From positions 26,027-90,026 of the forward strand of contig NZ_CAJTYX010000004.1 of the NCBI RefSeq assembly GCF_910583865.1: a DNA stretch of 64,000 bases, in the 5' to 3' direction. This DNA comes from an uncultured Muribaculum sp. Lineage in GTDB: Bacteria; Bacteroidota; Bacteroidia; Bacteroidales; Muribaculaceae. The position numbers and the translations under genes were made by a program. The notes under the pieces are model-generated. The model was not told where the DNA came from. It searched no databases and was given only the letters and a program-made list of their open reading frames with translations. Within the stretch, counting starts at the first letter, position 1. Each line of letters opens with the position of its first letter. Of this stretch, positions 49,945 to 58,364 are shown one piece after another.

Positions 49945-50934
49945 TCACTGTCCGGGAGTTTCATTCCCGCCAGTACTCTCCGTTCCCGGAGTGCCGGCAT
50001 TGTCAGGCATGAGCATCTGGTACTGGTTGATGTTGGCCATAAGCGCAAGCAGCTGGTTAAGGTCAATCCGTTTGGCGAGAATACGGAAATCCTTGTCAAG
50101 GAGATATGTAGTAGGAAGTAAGCGAAGGTCGACGAGCTTGTCGGCTTCGGGGGCGCTCCCTATTTCCCATTCATAAGGGTATTCGCTCATTTCATCACGC
50201 CATTTTGCTGTAGGTTCGGCGGGATTTACGAGGACTATTTTTACGGTGCCGTTCTTTATAAGTCGGGTAGTGGCGGCATCGGCGTTCAGGCGCAGACGTG
50301 CCATCGAGCAGTCGGCGCACTCCTCGGGCTGAAAGAGCAGGATGGTATATTCCGCCTTGTTGTCGTAAAGGGAATGTCTGGCACCATGGCGTGTGGTGTA
50401 GTCGAAATTGGATATGTTAGAGCCGGGAATCGAAGAGTTGAGCATGCGGATATGTGTGAGGTATTTTTCCTTCTCGGCTGATTTGACTTTTTTGTTGGCC
50501 AGCAAAGGACGCAGGAAGAGCAGATATGAGTCCTCGCTCCAGAAATCGGCTTCCGGCCCGAAAAGCGTGCGTTCGGCCTCGGAGGCTATGAGTGACAGTG
50601 CCTTTGGGTCGTTGGAGTAGCGTGAAGTAAGGGCGTTGATTGACTTGCGCACACTGTCCTTTGCGGCATAAGGTATGAAGCCGACATAGTCGGCGAATGC
50701 CTTATGGAATTTGGCGGTGTCGGCCATAACCTTTTTCATGTCGGCCTTGTCCCAGAAATGCAGCATAACGTAGCTCGTACGTGCTTCGAGGGTGCTGAGG
50801 GTGTCGGGAGCCAATGGATACTCGAATGGTGTCGACGGGACTTTGGCCGGCTCTTCTTTGGAGGCGGCTCCTGCGTAAAGGAATCCGCCGGTCATGGCTG
50901 CGGTCAATATTATGGCATATAGGAGTCGTGTCAT
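49945..50934 (-). CDS. Exported DUF5106/thioredoxin-like protein
   Basis: A 329-residue exported protein. From the ATG at 50934 (MTRLLYAIILTAAMTGGFLYAGAAS) a signal peptide or membrane anchor is evident. The first 150 residues fit a DUF5106-type domain (YVMLHFWDKADM, then LLFLRPLLANKK); the second part is a thioredoxin-like fold with ILLFQPEECADCSMARL, where CADC is the CxxC, and LRLLPTTYLLDKDFRIL. This suggests a periplasmic or outer-membrane thiol-disulfide role. It has a strong promoter (TTTTG-19-TATCTTTG) and is followed by DoxX. Confidence 0.78.
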   Translation of the reverse strand: MTRLLYAIILTAAMTGGFLYAGAASKEEPAKVPSTPFEYPLAPDTLSTLEARTSYVMLHFWDKADMKKVMADTAKFHKAFADYVGFIPYAAKDSVRKSINALTSRYSNDPKALSLIASEAERTLFGPEADFWSEDSYLLFLRPLLANKKVKSAEKEKYLTHIRMLNSSIPGSNISNFDYTTRHGARHSLYDNKAEYTILLFQPEECADCSMARLRLNADAATTRLIKNGTVKIVLVNPAEPTAKWRDEMSEYPYEWEIGSAPEADKLVDLRLLPTTYLLDKDFRILAKRIDLNQLLALMANINQYQMLMPDNAGTPGTESTGGNETPGQ

Positions 50935-50958
50935 ATAATTGGCATGGTTTTTGAAAAA

Positions 50959-50990
50959 CAAAGATACGAAACTTAACATTAACAGCAAAA
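50959..50990 (-). promoter_or_regulatory. Promoter of the DUF5106 gene
   Basis: On the minus strand TTTTG (50990-50986), 19-nt spacer, TATCTTTG (50966-50959). Matches the Bacteroidota consensus and lies 24 nt before the start codon at 50934. Confidence 0.65.
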
Positions 50991-51111
50991 CACCCTGTCG
51001 GCTGTCTTTAAAAATTACTGTTAAAATTTCAGACGCCATCTTAACATTATAAACGTCCGGGGTGTTAATAATACAGAATAAAAAATAACTCATTCATATT
51101 ATCCGTTGATT

Positions 51112-53700
51112 ATGAATTTCAACAATTTCACAATTAAATCGCAAGAGGCCATACAGAAGGCCGTGGAGATAGCCAAAGGGTCGGGAAACCAGGCCATAGA
51201 GCCTGTCCACCTTCTCAAAGGCATTCTTACGGAGGGCGACTCGTTGCTTACTTTCATATTCCAGAAGGTCGGGGCCAACGCGTCGCAGGTGGCTACTTCA
51301 ATCGACCGCGCTATCGAAAGCGAGCCGAAGGTGTCGGGAGGCGAGCCGTATCTCAGCCGCACTTCAAATGATGTTCTTCAGAAGGCGCTTGATGTGGCCA
51401 AGAAGCAGGGCGACCAGTATGTGACCATCGAGGCCATACTCCTCGCGATATTCATGGTGAAAAGCTCCGCCTCGCAGATTCTCAAGGATGCCGGACTTAC
51501 CGAACATGAGCTTACGGCTGCCGTCGAGGAGCTGCGCAAGGGCAAGAAAGCCACTGACCAGAGTGCGGAGGATACCTACAATGCTCTCAGCAAATACGCT
51601 ATAAACCTCAATGAGCGTGCCCGTTCGGGAAAGCTTGATCCGGTAATCGGACGAGACGACGAGATACGCCGCGTACTTCAGATTCTGAGCCGCCGCACCA
51701 AGAACAACCCTATGCTCATCGGAGAGCCGGGTACCGGCAAGACGGCTATCGCCGAGGGATTGGCCCACCGCATAGTGCGTGGCGATGTGCCGGAGAACCT
51801 TAAGGACAAGCAGATATATTCGCTTGACATGGGTGCTCTCGTGGCCGGGGCTAAGTATAAGGGCGAATTCGAGGAACGTCTGAAGGCTATCGTCAACGAG
51901 GTGACGCAAGCTGACGGAGATATAATCCTGTTTATCGACGAGATCCACACTCTTGTAGGAGCGGGAAAAGGCGAGGGGGCGATGGATGCCGCCAATATAC
52001 TTAAACCGGCGCTTGCACGAGGAGAGCTGCGTAGCATCGGCGCGACCACTCTCGACGAGTATCAGAAATATTTCGAGAAAGACAAGGCGCTTGAACGTCG
52101 TTTCCAGAAGGTGATGGTCAACGAGCCTGACGAGATAAGCGCCATATCAATCTTACGCGGTCTGAAGGAGCGCTACGAGAATCATCATCAGGTGCGCATC
52201 CGCGACGAGGCGATTATTGCCGCCGTGCAGCTCTCGGAGCGTTATATCACAGACCGTTTCCTCCCCGACAAAGCCATCGACCTTATTGACGAGGCTGCGT
52301 CGAAACTACGTCTGGAGCGCGACAGCGTGCCTCAGGCGCTTGACGAAATCACCCGCAAGATAGCCCAGCTCGAAATCGAACGTGAGGCCATAAAGCGTGA
52401 GGGCGATAAGGAAAAAGTCAAGACTCTCGAAAAGGAGCTTGCCGACCTGCGCGACACGGAGAAGGAGTTCAAGGCAAAATGGCAGTCGCAGAAAGACCTT
52501 ATCAATCGCATTCAGCAGAATAAGATTGATATCGAGCAGCTTAAGTTCGAGGCTGACCGTGCCGAGCGTGAAGGCGACTATGCCAAAGTGGCAGAGATAC
52601 GCTACTCCAAGATTCAGCAGAAGGAAAAGGAGAATGCCGATGTTCAGGAACAACTCAAATCCATGCAGGGCGAGAAATCGCTCATCAAGGAGGAAGTGGA
52701 TGCCGACGATATAGCCGACGTCGTGTCGCGCTGGACCGGCATTCCCGTGACAAAGATGGCGAGAAGCGAACAGGAGAAGCTCCTTCACCTTGAAGAGGAG
52801 CTGCACCGCAGGGTGGTCGGACAGAACGAGGCCATAGCCGCCATAGCCGATGCCGTGCGCCGCAGCCGTGCCGGCCTTAACGATCCGCGTCGTCCTATCG
52901 GTTCGTTCATCTTCCTCGGTACCACAGGTGTCGGAAAGACGGAACTTGCAAAGGCGCTTGCCGAATATCTGTTCGATGACGAGAACATGATGACCCGTAT
53001 CGACATGAGCGAATATCAGGAGAAGCATACGGTGAGCCGGCTTGTCGGAGCGCCTCCGGGATATGTCGGCTATGATGAGGGCGGCCAGCTCACCGAGGCA
53101 GTGCGCCGCAAGCCTTATTCGGTAGTGCTGTTCGACGAGATAGAAAAAGCCCATCCCGACGTGTTCAACATCCTGCTTCAGGTGCTCGACGACGGACGTT
53201 TGACAGACAATAAGGGGCGTCTGGTCAACTTCAAGAACACGATAATAATCATGACTTCCAACATGGGTTCAAATGTGATTCGTGAAAATTTCGCCGGAAT
53301 CACTGATGAAAACCATGACGAGGTGGTGGAAAAGACCAAGGAACAGGTGCTTGAAATGCTGAAGAGCACGATTCGTCCGGAGTTCCTCAACCGTATCGAC
53401 GAGATAATCATGTTTACCCCGCTCAACGAGCGTGAGATTCAGGATATTGTGGGCATCCAGGTCAACTCCATCAAGAAGATGCTTGCTACCAATGGAGTGA
53501 CTCTTGAAGTCACGCCGGAAGCTTTGGCATATCTGGCCAAGGAGGGCTATAATCCTGAATTCGGTGCCCGTCCGGTAAAGCGAGTGCTTCAGCGCATGGT
53601 TCTTAACCGTCTGTCGAAAGATATCCTTGCCCAGAAGGTCGACCGGGAGCATCCTATCATCATTGATTTCAAAGATGACGAGCTTGTTTTCAGAAACTAG
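51112..53700 (+). CDS. clpB: ATP-dependent disaggregase ClpB
   Basis: AAA+ hexamer that with DnaK dissolves protein aggregates. The protein has about 862 residues from the ATG at 51112 (MNFNNFTIKSQEAIQKAVEIA); the TTG at 51106 is an ORF-caller start. The order is N-domain, NBD1 with Walker A GEPGTGKTAI (about residue 205), a long middle coiled coil (DKEKVKTLEKELADLRDTEKEF, IRYSKIQQKEKE), and NBD2 with Walker A GTTGVGKTEL (about 604). The NBD2 C-terminal region GYNPEFGARPVKRVLQ is typical. No CIRCE or TAnnTTTG site is seen in the short upstream spacer. Confidence 0.97.
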   Translation: MNFNNFTIKSQEAIQKAVEIAKGSGNQAIEPVHLLKGILTEGDSLLTFIFQKVGANASQVATSIDRAIESEPKVSGGEPYLSRTSNDVLQKALDVAKKQGDQYVTIEAILLAIFMVKSSASQILKDAGLTEHELTAAVEELRKGKKATDQSAEDTYNALSKYAINLNERARSGKLDPVIGRDDEIRRVLQILSRRTKNNPMLIGEPGTGKTAIAEGLAHRIVRGDVPENLKDKQIYSLDMGALVAGAKYKGEFEERLKAIVNEVTQADGDIILFIDEIHTLVGAGKGEGAMDAANILKPALARGELRSIGATTLDEYQKYFEKDKALERRFQKVMVNEPDEISAISILRGLKERYENHHQVRIRDEAIIAAVQLSERYITDRFLPDKAIDLIDEAASKLRLERDSVPQALDEITRKIAQLEIEREAIKREGDKEKVKTLEKELADLRDTEKEFKAKWQSQKDLINRIQQNKIDIEQLKFEADRAEREGDYAKVAEIRYSKIQQKEKENADVQEQLKSMQGEKSLIKEEVDADDIADVVSRWTGIPVTKMARSEQEKLLHLEEELHRRVVGQNEAIAAIADAVRRSRAGLNDPRRPIGSFIFLGTTGVGKTELAKALAEYLFDDENMMTRIDMSEYQEKHTVSRLVGAPPGYVGYDEGGQLTEAVRRKPYSVVLFDEIEKAHPDVFNILLQVLDDGRLTDNKGRLVNFKNTIIIMTSNMGSNVIRENFAGITDENHDEVVEKTKEQVLEMLKSTIRPEFLNRIDEIIMFTPLNEREIQDIVGIQVNSIKKMLATNGVTLEVTPEALAYLAKEGYNPEFGARPVKRVLQRMVLNRLSKDILAQKVDREHPIIIDFKDDELVFRN

Positions 53701-53720
53701 ACGAAGCCCATTGGCATTGT

Positions 53721-53771
53721 AATCACATATCGGGCCTTACAAGTGATTCTTGTAAGGCCCGATATGTGATT
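53721..53771. terminator. Long bidirectional terminator between clpB and the sulfatase gene
   Basis: A perfect 23-bp inverted repeat (53721-53743 with 53749-53771, core CGGGCCTTACAAG/CTTGTAAGGCCCG) around a 5-nt loop. It lies 20 bp after the clpB stop and 15 bp before the sulfatase stop, so it should end both convergent transcripts; the + side is followed by ATTTTCTG. Confidence 0.85.
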
Positions 53772-53786
53772 ATTTTCTGTTGTCAA

Positions 53787-55361
53787 TCAATCTCCGGCAG
53801 CCGTTCTGGCGATAGGCGCGCTCATTGGAGAGGCGTAGCTCTTGGCATAGTGTTGATGCAGTTTTTTCTTGAGACTTTTTACGACGGATGCGTAGGCCGG
53901 GTCGTTGGCCACGTTGTGGCGCTCTTCCGGATCCTTGTCGTAGTCGTAAAGTTCGTAGGCAATCACCTTGGATTCGTCAAATGGCATGTAGGTCTTGAAT
54001 CCTTTCGTCCATTCCACAAGTCGGTAGCGAGAGTCGCGCAACGCGTATCCTGTGATGTCGTTTTCAAGTTCCTTGGCTTTTCCCTTGAGGTCGGTGTCGG
54101 TGGATATGGTGTAGTTTTCCGTACATGAGCGCGAGAATTGGCTTATGGCATAATCCTTGGTCTTTGATTTGGGATTCTTGAGTATGGGTACGAGGCTTTT
54201 TCCATCGAGCTGCTGAGGTTCGGGTGTCTTTGTCAGTTCGCACACAGTAGGGAATATGTCGAGGAATTCTACCACGGAATTGGATTTTGTGCCTTCCTTC
54301 ATGCCCGGGGCGCATACGATCAGCGGCACACGTGTGGACTGTTCAAAGTCGGAGAGTTTGTTCCAGAGTCCATGGTCGCCCAGATGGTAGCCGTGGTCGC
54401 CGAAGAGGATTACCACGGTGTTGTCGGCGAGGCCTTCTTCTTCAAGGGCATCAAGCACCTTTCCTACCTGTGCGTCGGTATAGGAGATGCAGGCATAGTA
54501 TGCATGGAGCAGGCGTTTCTGTGTATATGTGTCGAGGTGTCGTGTATCGATGAAGCTCTCGAAGGGTGGGATGTCGGAGTAGCCTTTCAGCTCAAGGGAG
54601 TTATGGTAGGCATACTCGACGGGGTCGGATGACATGTCCTGGAATTCGGCCACCGGCATCGACTCGCGGTCGTACATGTCCCAATATTTTTTCGGGGCGC
54701 AGAACGGGAGATGGGGTTTCTTGAATCCGACACCGAGGAAAAATGGTTTGTCGCTGTCTTTCAGTCGTCCGAGTGCCTTCACTGCTTCTTCGGCGATGAT
54801 GCCGTCGACATAGCCGTTGTCAGGCACGTCGGCGCACTCCGTGGCGACGCGCCCGTTGGCAAGCGCATACGGCGAGCCGGCGGTTTTTATATATGGCAGG
54901 CTCCACGATATCGGATCATCCTTTACCGTTTTATCTTTAAGAGGATGGTACACCTTTCCGACACCGACGGTTTCATAGCCGTTCTCTTTGAGGGCCTGCG
55001 GCATGGTCACGATATCGGGATTGTTTTTCCGGAATGAACCCATAAGCCACCACACGCCGGTATGGTCCGGATTGAGTCCGGTGAGCAGTGAGGAGCGCGT
55101 AGGACCGCTGAGTGACACCTGGCAGTAGGCATTGTTGAATGTCGTTGCGCGCGAGGCCAAAGCATCCATTGCCGGAGTGCGGGCGATTGAGTCACCGTAA
55201 GGCCCGATCCAAGGCTTCATGTCATCTATGGCTATGAGGAGTATGTTGGGCCGGTTGTCGGTCTTTTTCATGTCGGTGGAGGCGGCGAATGCAATGGATG
55301 GCAATAATGCCATGGTATTTATTCCATAAAGAAGCCGGTTGATATTCTTCATGTGATTCAT
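53787..55361 (-). CDS. Exported sulfatase, serine type (iduronate-2-sulfatase-like)
   Basis: A 524-residue sulfatase with a signal peptide (about residues 1-27). The active-site motif is S85-GPTRSSLLTG, that is Ser-x-Pro-x-Arg, not Cys-x-Pro-x-Arg, so activation to formylglycine would need an anSME-type radical SAM enzyme; none is in the window. The metal sites are seen in LLIAIDDMKPWIG (first Asp pair) and VVILFGDHGYHLGDHG. The overall order fits S1-family enzymes similar to iduronate-2-sulfatase, which act on sulfated glycans. No SusCD or glycosidase genes are adjacent. A second possible start is 55352. Confidence 0.9.
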   Translation of the reverse strand: MNHMKNINRLLYGINTMALLPSIAFAASTDMKKTDNRPNILLIAIDDMKPWIGPYGDSIARTPAMDALASRATTFNNAYCQVSLSGPTRSSLLTGLNPDHTGVWWLMGSFRKNNPDIVTMPQALKENGYETVGVGKVYHPLKDKTVKDDPISWSLPYIKTAGSPYALANGRVATECADVPDNGYVDGIIAEEAVKALGRLKDSDKPFFLGVGFKKPHLPFCAPKKYWDMYDRESMPVAEFQDMSSDPVEYAYHNSLELKGYSDIPPFESFIDTRHLDTYTQKRLLHAYYACISYTDAQVGKVLDALEEEGLADNTVVILFGDHGYHLGDHGLWNKLSDFEQSTRVPLIVCAPGMKEGTKSNSVVEFLDIFPTVCELTKTPEPQQLDGKSLVPILKNPKSKTKDYAISQFSRSCTENYTISTDTDLKGKAKELENDITGYALRDSRYRLVEWTKGFKTYMPFDESKVIAYELYDYDKDPEERHNVANDPAYASVVKSLKKKLHQHYAKSYASPMSAPIARTAAGD

Positions 55362-55379
55362 GATCGGGAGCTAATTTTT

Positions 55380-55411
55380 TTTGAATTAAATGACGCTTTT
55401 TACTAAATTTG
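55380..55411 (+). promoter_or_regulatory. Promoter of the 55466 gene
   Basis: TTTG (55380-55383), 20-nt spacer, TAAATTTG (55404-55411), 55 nt before the ATG at 55466. It matches the consensus and lies back-to-back with the sulfatase -7 box. Confidence 0.65.
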
Positions 55412-55413
55412 CA

Positions 55414-55421
55414 CAAAGATA
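55414..55421 (-). promoter_or_regulatory. -7 box of the sulfatase gene
   Basis: TATCTTTG on the minus strand, about 53 nt before the sulfatase start. It is 2 nt from the divergent -7 box. A near-consensus ATTG lies about 18 nt upstream. Confidence 0.45.
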
Positions 55422-55465
55422 CGTTTTTTCTTCATAACACAATATTATTAGCTGTAAATTTTATC

Positions 55466-56098
55466 ATGACGAAATTTAAATCGGTCATTTCGACATTAGG
55501 GCTGCTGTGCATGGCATCGGTTTCTGCACAAACTATCGACACCCGGGCGCTTGCGGAATTCTCGCCTGCGGTCGTGCGTCAGGCTTTTGACGTATGCCGT
55601 TATGTGAAACTCTCTGAGGCTCAACAAGTGAAGCTTGCAAAAGCTATCGAGAAAGAAAATGAGTTTTTCATGAGGACAGTCGGTGAGAATGATGGTGTGC
55701 TTACCGTTAAAGGGCGTAACCGTCTTGCGGGAATGCGCGAAAACACGCTTTCGTCTCTGCTCGATGAAAATCAGCTGCGTCAATACTGGCGTGGCGTCTA
55801 TAATGCGGATGCTATGGCTGAAGGAGCAGCTATAGCCGACAAGCTGCAAAAGAAGTATGGCCTGACCGACCAGAACTGGAAGTTCATAAATGTCGCGTTT
55901 TATAAAATCGCCCTTGATACCCGCATGCTTAAGAAAGTCATGGCTGATCAGCCCAAGAAAGCGTCTAAGATGATTGCCGACCTGCGTGAGGAGCAGTTGA
56001 AGTGCATCGAGGAGAAAGGTGGCATACGTGTGAATCCGGATGACATGACTATCACCCGAGTGCGCGATTTTGAGCCTGAGGCATTGCGCAAACAATAG
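55466..56098 (+). CDS. Exported protein of unknown function
   Basis: A 210-residue protein, not recognised as a named family. It has a signal peptide (MTKFKSVISTLGLLCMASVSAQ, cleavage about residue 22) from the ATG at 55466. The rest is rich in Lys, Glu and Ala, mostly helical (LSEAQQVKLAKAIEKENEFF, then LLDENQLRQYWRGV, SKMIADLREEQLKCIEEKGG). No catalytic motif or further membrane segment is seen. Spy/CpxP-like or other helical periplasmic proteins can look alike, but this is only a comparison. It has its own consensus promoter and converges on radA. Confidence 0.72.
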   Translation: MTKFKSVISTLGLLCMASVSAQTIDTRALAEFSPAVVRQAFDVCRYVKLSEAQQVKLAKAIEKENEFFMRTVGENDGVLTVKGRNRLAGMRENTLSSLLDENQLRQYWRGVYNADAMAEGAAIADKLQKKYGLTDQNWKFINVAFYKIALDTRMLKKVMADQPKKASKMIADLREEQLKCIEEKGGIRVNPDDMTITRVRDFEPEALRKQ

Positions 56099-56125
56099 GC
56101 GTACCAGGTACAACGCGTATCGCAG

Positions 56126-57493
56126 TCAGGCGAAAAGGGCGCGGAATGCTTCTTCGACCTTGGCTACTTCTGTGATCTGTATCTTCAGTCTGGATGTATC
56201 GAAGCCTTTGATGTTGTGGCGTGGCACTATTATGTTGCTGAATCCAAGTTTTTCGGCTTCGAGTATACGCTGTTCTATGCGTGTGATCGGACGGATCTCC
56301 CCGGTAAGGCCTATTTCTCCCGACATGCATACGTCGCGAGGTATCGGCATGTCGACATTGGATGATAGTATGGCGCAAATTACGCTGAGGTCGAGCGCCG
56401 GATCATTGACCTTCAGGCCTCCGGCTATGTTGAGAAACACGTCTTTCTGTGCAAGCTTGAATCCGACGCGCTTTTCGAGCACAGCCAGCAGCATGTTCAT
56501 GCGCTTTGCGTCGAAGCCTGTCACTGACCGTTGGGGCGTGCCGTAGGCCGCCGTCGACACGAGCGCCTGCGTTTCAATCAGGAATGGGCGTATCCCTTCA
56601 AGTGTCACGCCTATCGCCGTTCCCGACAGTACGCCTTCACCCGACTGCGACAACAGCAGTTCAGACGGGTTGGTGACTTCGCGTAAACCTCGCTGTACCA
56701 TCTCGTAGATGCCCAGTTCGGAGGTGGAGCCGAAACGGTTCTTGATGGAGCGCAGTATGCGATACATATAATGTCGGTCGCCTTCGAATTGCAGGACGGC
56801 ATCGACGATATGCTCCAGCACCTTCGGCCCGGCGATGGATCCCTCTTTGTTGATATGTCCTATAAGAATCACGGGTGTGCCGGTCGATTTGGCGTAGCGG
56901 AGCAGTTGCGCGGCGCATTCGCGCACTTGGCTCACGCTTCCTGCCGATGACTCTATGGTGTCGGATGCTATGGTCTGGATTGAGTCGACCACCATTATTT
57001 CCGGATTGAGCGATTCGGCATGTCCGAGAATGTTTTCAAGCGATGTGTCGCACACTATGTAGCAGTTGTCGCTGAGGCGTCCTATGCGGTCGGCGCGCAT
57101 CTTAAGCTGGCTTGTGCTCTCTTCTCCGCTTACATAGAGGATGCGTTTTCCGCGTATCGACAGGATGTTCTGGAGTACAAGGGTTGATTTTCCTATTCCA
57201 GGTTCACCTCCGATAAGCACTATCGATCCTGCGACGAGGCCTCCGCCAAGCACCCGGTTAAGCTCTTCGCTCGGCATATGTATGCGGCTCTCGCTCACGG
57301 TTTCAACCTGCGATATCGGACGCGGTTCGTTAGCGTGCGTACGGTCGAATGTCGATTTCTTCGAACTTCCGGAAGGCAGTTTCTCCTCGACCATAGTGTT
57401 CCACTCTCCGCAGCCTGGACATCGCCCTGTCCATTTGGGCGATTCCGTGCCGCAATTGCTGCAAAACCATGCTGTTTTCTGTTGCTTTGCCAT
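56126..57493 (-). CDS. radA: DNA repair protein RadA/Sms
   Basis: RecA-like branch-migration ATPase that processes recombination intermediates. The 455-residue protein begins with a C4 zinc finger (C11, C14, C25, C28 in CSNCGTESPKWTGRCPGC), then Walker A GGEPGIGKST, the RadA-specific KNRFG motif in SIKNRFGSTSELGIYEM, and the C-terminal Lon-type domain (ALDLSVICAILSS, then VCMSGEIGLTGEIRPI). The gene starts 13 bp after the stop of the TrmH-type methyltransferase, so cotranscription is likely. Confidence 0.96.
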   Translation of the reverse strand: MAKQQKTAWFCSNCGTESPKWTGRCPGCGEWNTMVEEKLPSGSSKKSTFDRTHANEPRPISQVETVSESRIHMPSEELNRVLGGGLVAGSIVLIGGEPGIGKSTLVLQNILSIRGKRILYVSGEESTSQLKMRADRIGRLSDNCYIVCDTSLENILGHAESLNPEIMVVDSIQTIASDTIESSAGSVSQVRECAAQLLRYAKSTGTPVILIGHINKEGSIAGPKVLEHIVDAVLQFEGDRHYMYRILRSIKNRFGSTSELGIYEMVQRGLREVTNPSELLLSQSGEGVLSGTAIGVTLEGIRPFLIETQALVSTAAYGTPQRSVTGFDAKRMNMLLAVLEKRVGFKLAQKDVFLNIAGGLKVNDPALDLSVICAILSSNVDMPIPRDVCMSGEIGLTGEIRPITRIEQRILEAEKLGFSNIIVPRHNIKGFDTSRLKIQITEVAKVEEAFRALFA

Positions 57494-57506
57494 ATTGATA
57501 CGGGTG

Positions 57507-58271
57507 CTATTTCAGGAGTTGCCGACGGAATTCGCTGAGGGTTATGGCTGTGGCCATGCCAACATTGAGCGATTCGCTCGTGGCGTCGCCCGGAGGGTAT
57601 GACGGGATGAGGATGCGTCGGCTGACATACGCGGCCACTTCGGGAGATATGCCGTGCCCCTCGTTGCCCATGACTATCATTGCCTTGACCGGCAATGTTT
57701 CAGAATAGATATTGTTGCCGTCAAGAAATGTGCCGTAGACGGGAAGTCCCGGATGGGACTCTATGAACTCCGGCAGGGCTGTGTAGAAGCATCTTACTCT
57801 GGCTATGGCGCCCATTGTCGATTGGACGACCTTCGGACTCCATACGTCCACGGTGTCGGGGGAACATACAATCTGTCTGATTCCGTACCAGTCGGCAATA
57901 CGGACAATCGTGCCGAGATTACCCGGATCCTGCACACAGTCAAGCAGCAAGGTGAGACCGTTGTTTACGATATCGTCATCAAGGCTTGTATGGGGTATGT
58001 GATATATGGCCACTGCTTCAGGAGGAGTGGACAGATGGCTCATACGTTGTAGGTCCGAAAGTTTCACAGCTACAGGTGTGACATGTCGGGGAAGTGAGTG
58101 ACCATGACGGTCGATCCATTCGGCTGTGGCGCACAGGCGTTGTACGCTGAAATGGTTCAACGTATCGAGTACGCATTTAGTACCCTCGGCCATAAACAGG
58201 CCGGTTTCGCGGCGTGTGCGTGCGCGGTCGAGATCCGCGTATGTCTTTCGGTCGTTGTTTGTAAGCTGCAT
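57507..58271 (-). CDS. TrmH/SpoU family RNA 2'-O-methyltransferase
   Basis: A 254-residue SPOUT methyltransferase. Motif 1 LLLDCVQDPGNLGTIVRIADWYG, motif 2 MIVMGNEGHGI and motif 3 IPSYPPGDATSESLNVGMATAI are present (N-x-G in the first, E in the second, SLNV in the third). The N-terminal part (RRETGLFMAEGTKCVLD) fits the SpoU substrate-binding domain. The RNA target is unknown. The ATG at 58271 (MQLTNNDRKTYADLD) is preferred to the far upstream start. It precedes radA. Confidence 0.9.
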   Translation of the reverse strand: MQLTNNDRKTYADLDRARTRRETGLFMAEGTKCVLDTLNHFSVQRLCATAEWIDRHGHSLPRHVTPVAVKLSDLQRMSHLSTPPEAVAIYHIPHTSLDDDIVNNGLTLLLDCVQDPGNLGTIVRIADWYGIRQIVCSPDTVDVWSPKVVQSTMGAIARVRCFYTALPEFIESHPGLPVYGTFLDGNNIYSETLPVKAMIVMGNEGHGISPEVAAYVSRRILIPSYPPGDATSESLNVGMATAITLSEFRRQLLK

Positions 58272-58306
58272 CTGTGTGAGAGTATGTGTTTGCTTCCGTA
58301 TGTGGT

Positions 58307-58342
58307 AAAAAACAAAGGAGGCGGTATGAGCCACCCCCTTTG
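58307..58342 (-). terminator. Terminator of the TPR gene
   Basis: An imperfect 12-bp stem (58313-58324 with 58331-58342, 2 mismatches) followed on the minus strand by TTTTTT (58312-58307). Confidence 0.65.
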
Positions 58343-58364
58343 TGCTATATCGGTTTATAGTTGG

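Noticed and set aside
51060..51111. CIRCE element or heat-shock promoter before clpB
   Set aside because: No inverted repeat TTAGCACTC-N9-GAGTGCTAA or consensus -7 box is present in the short spacer.
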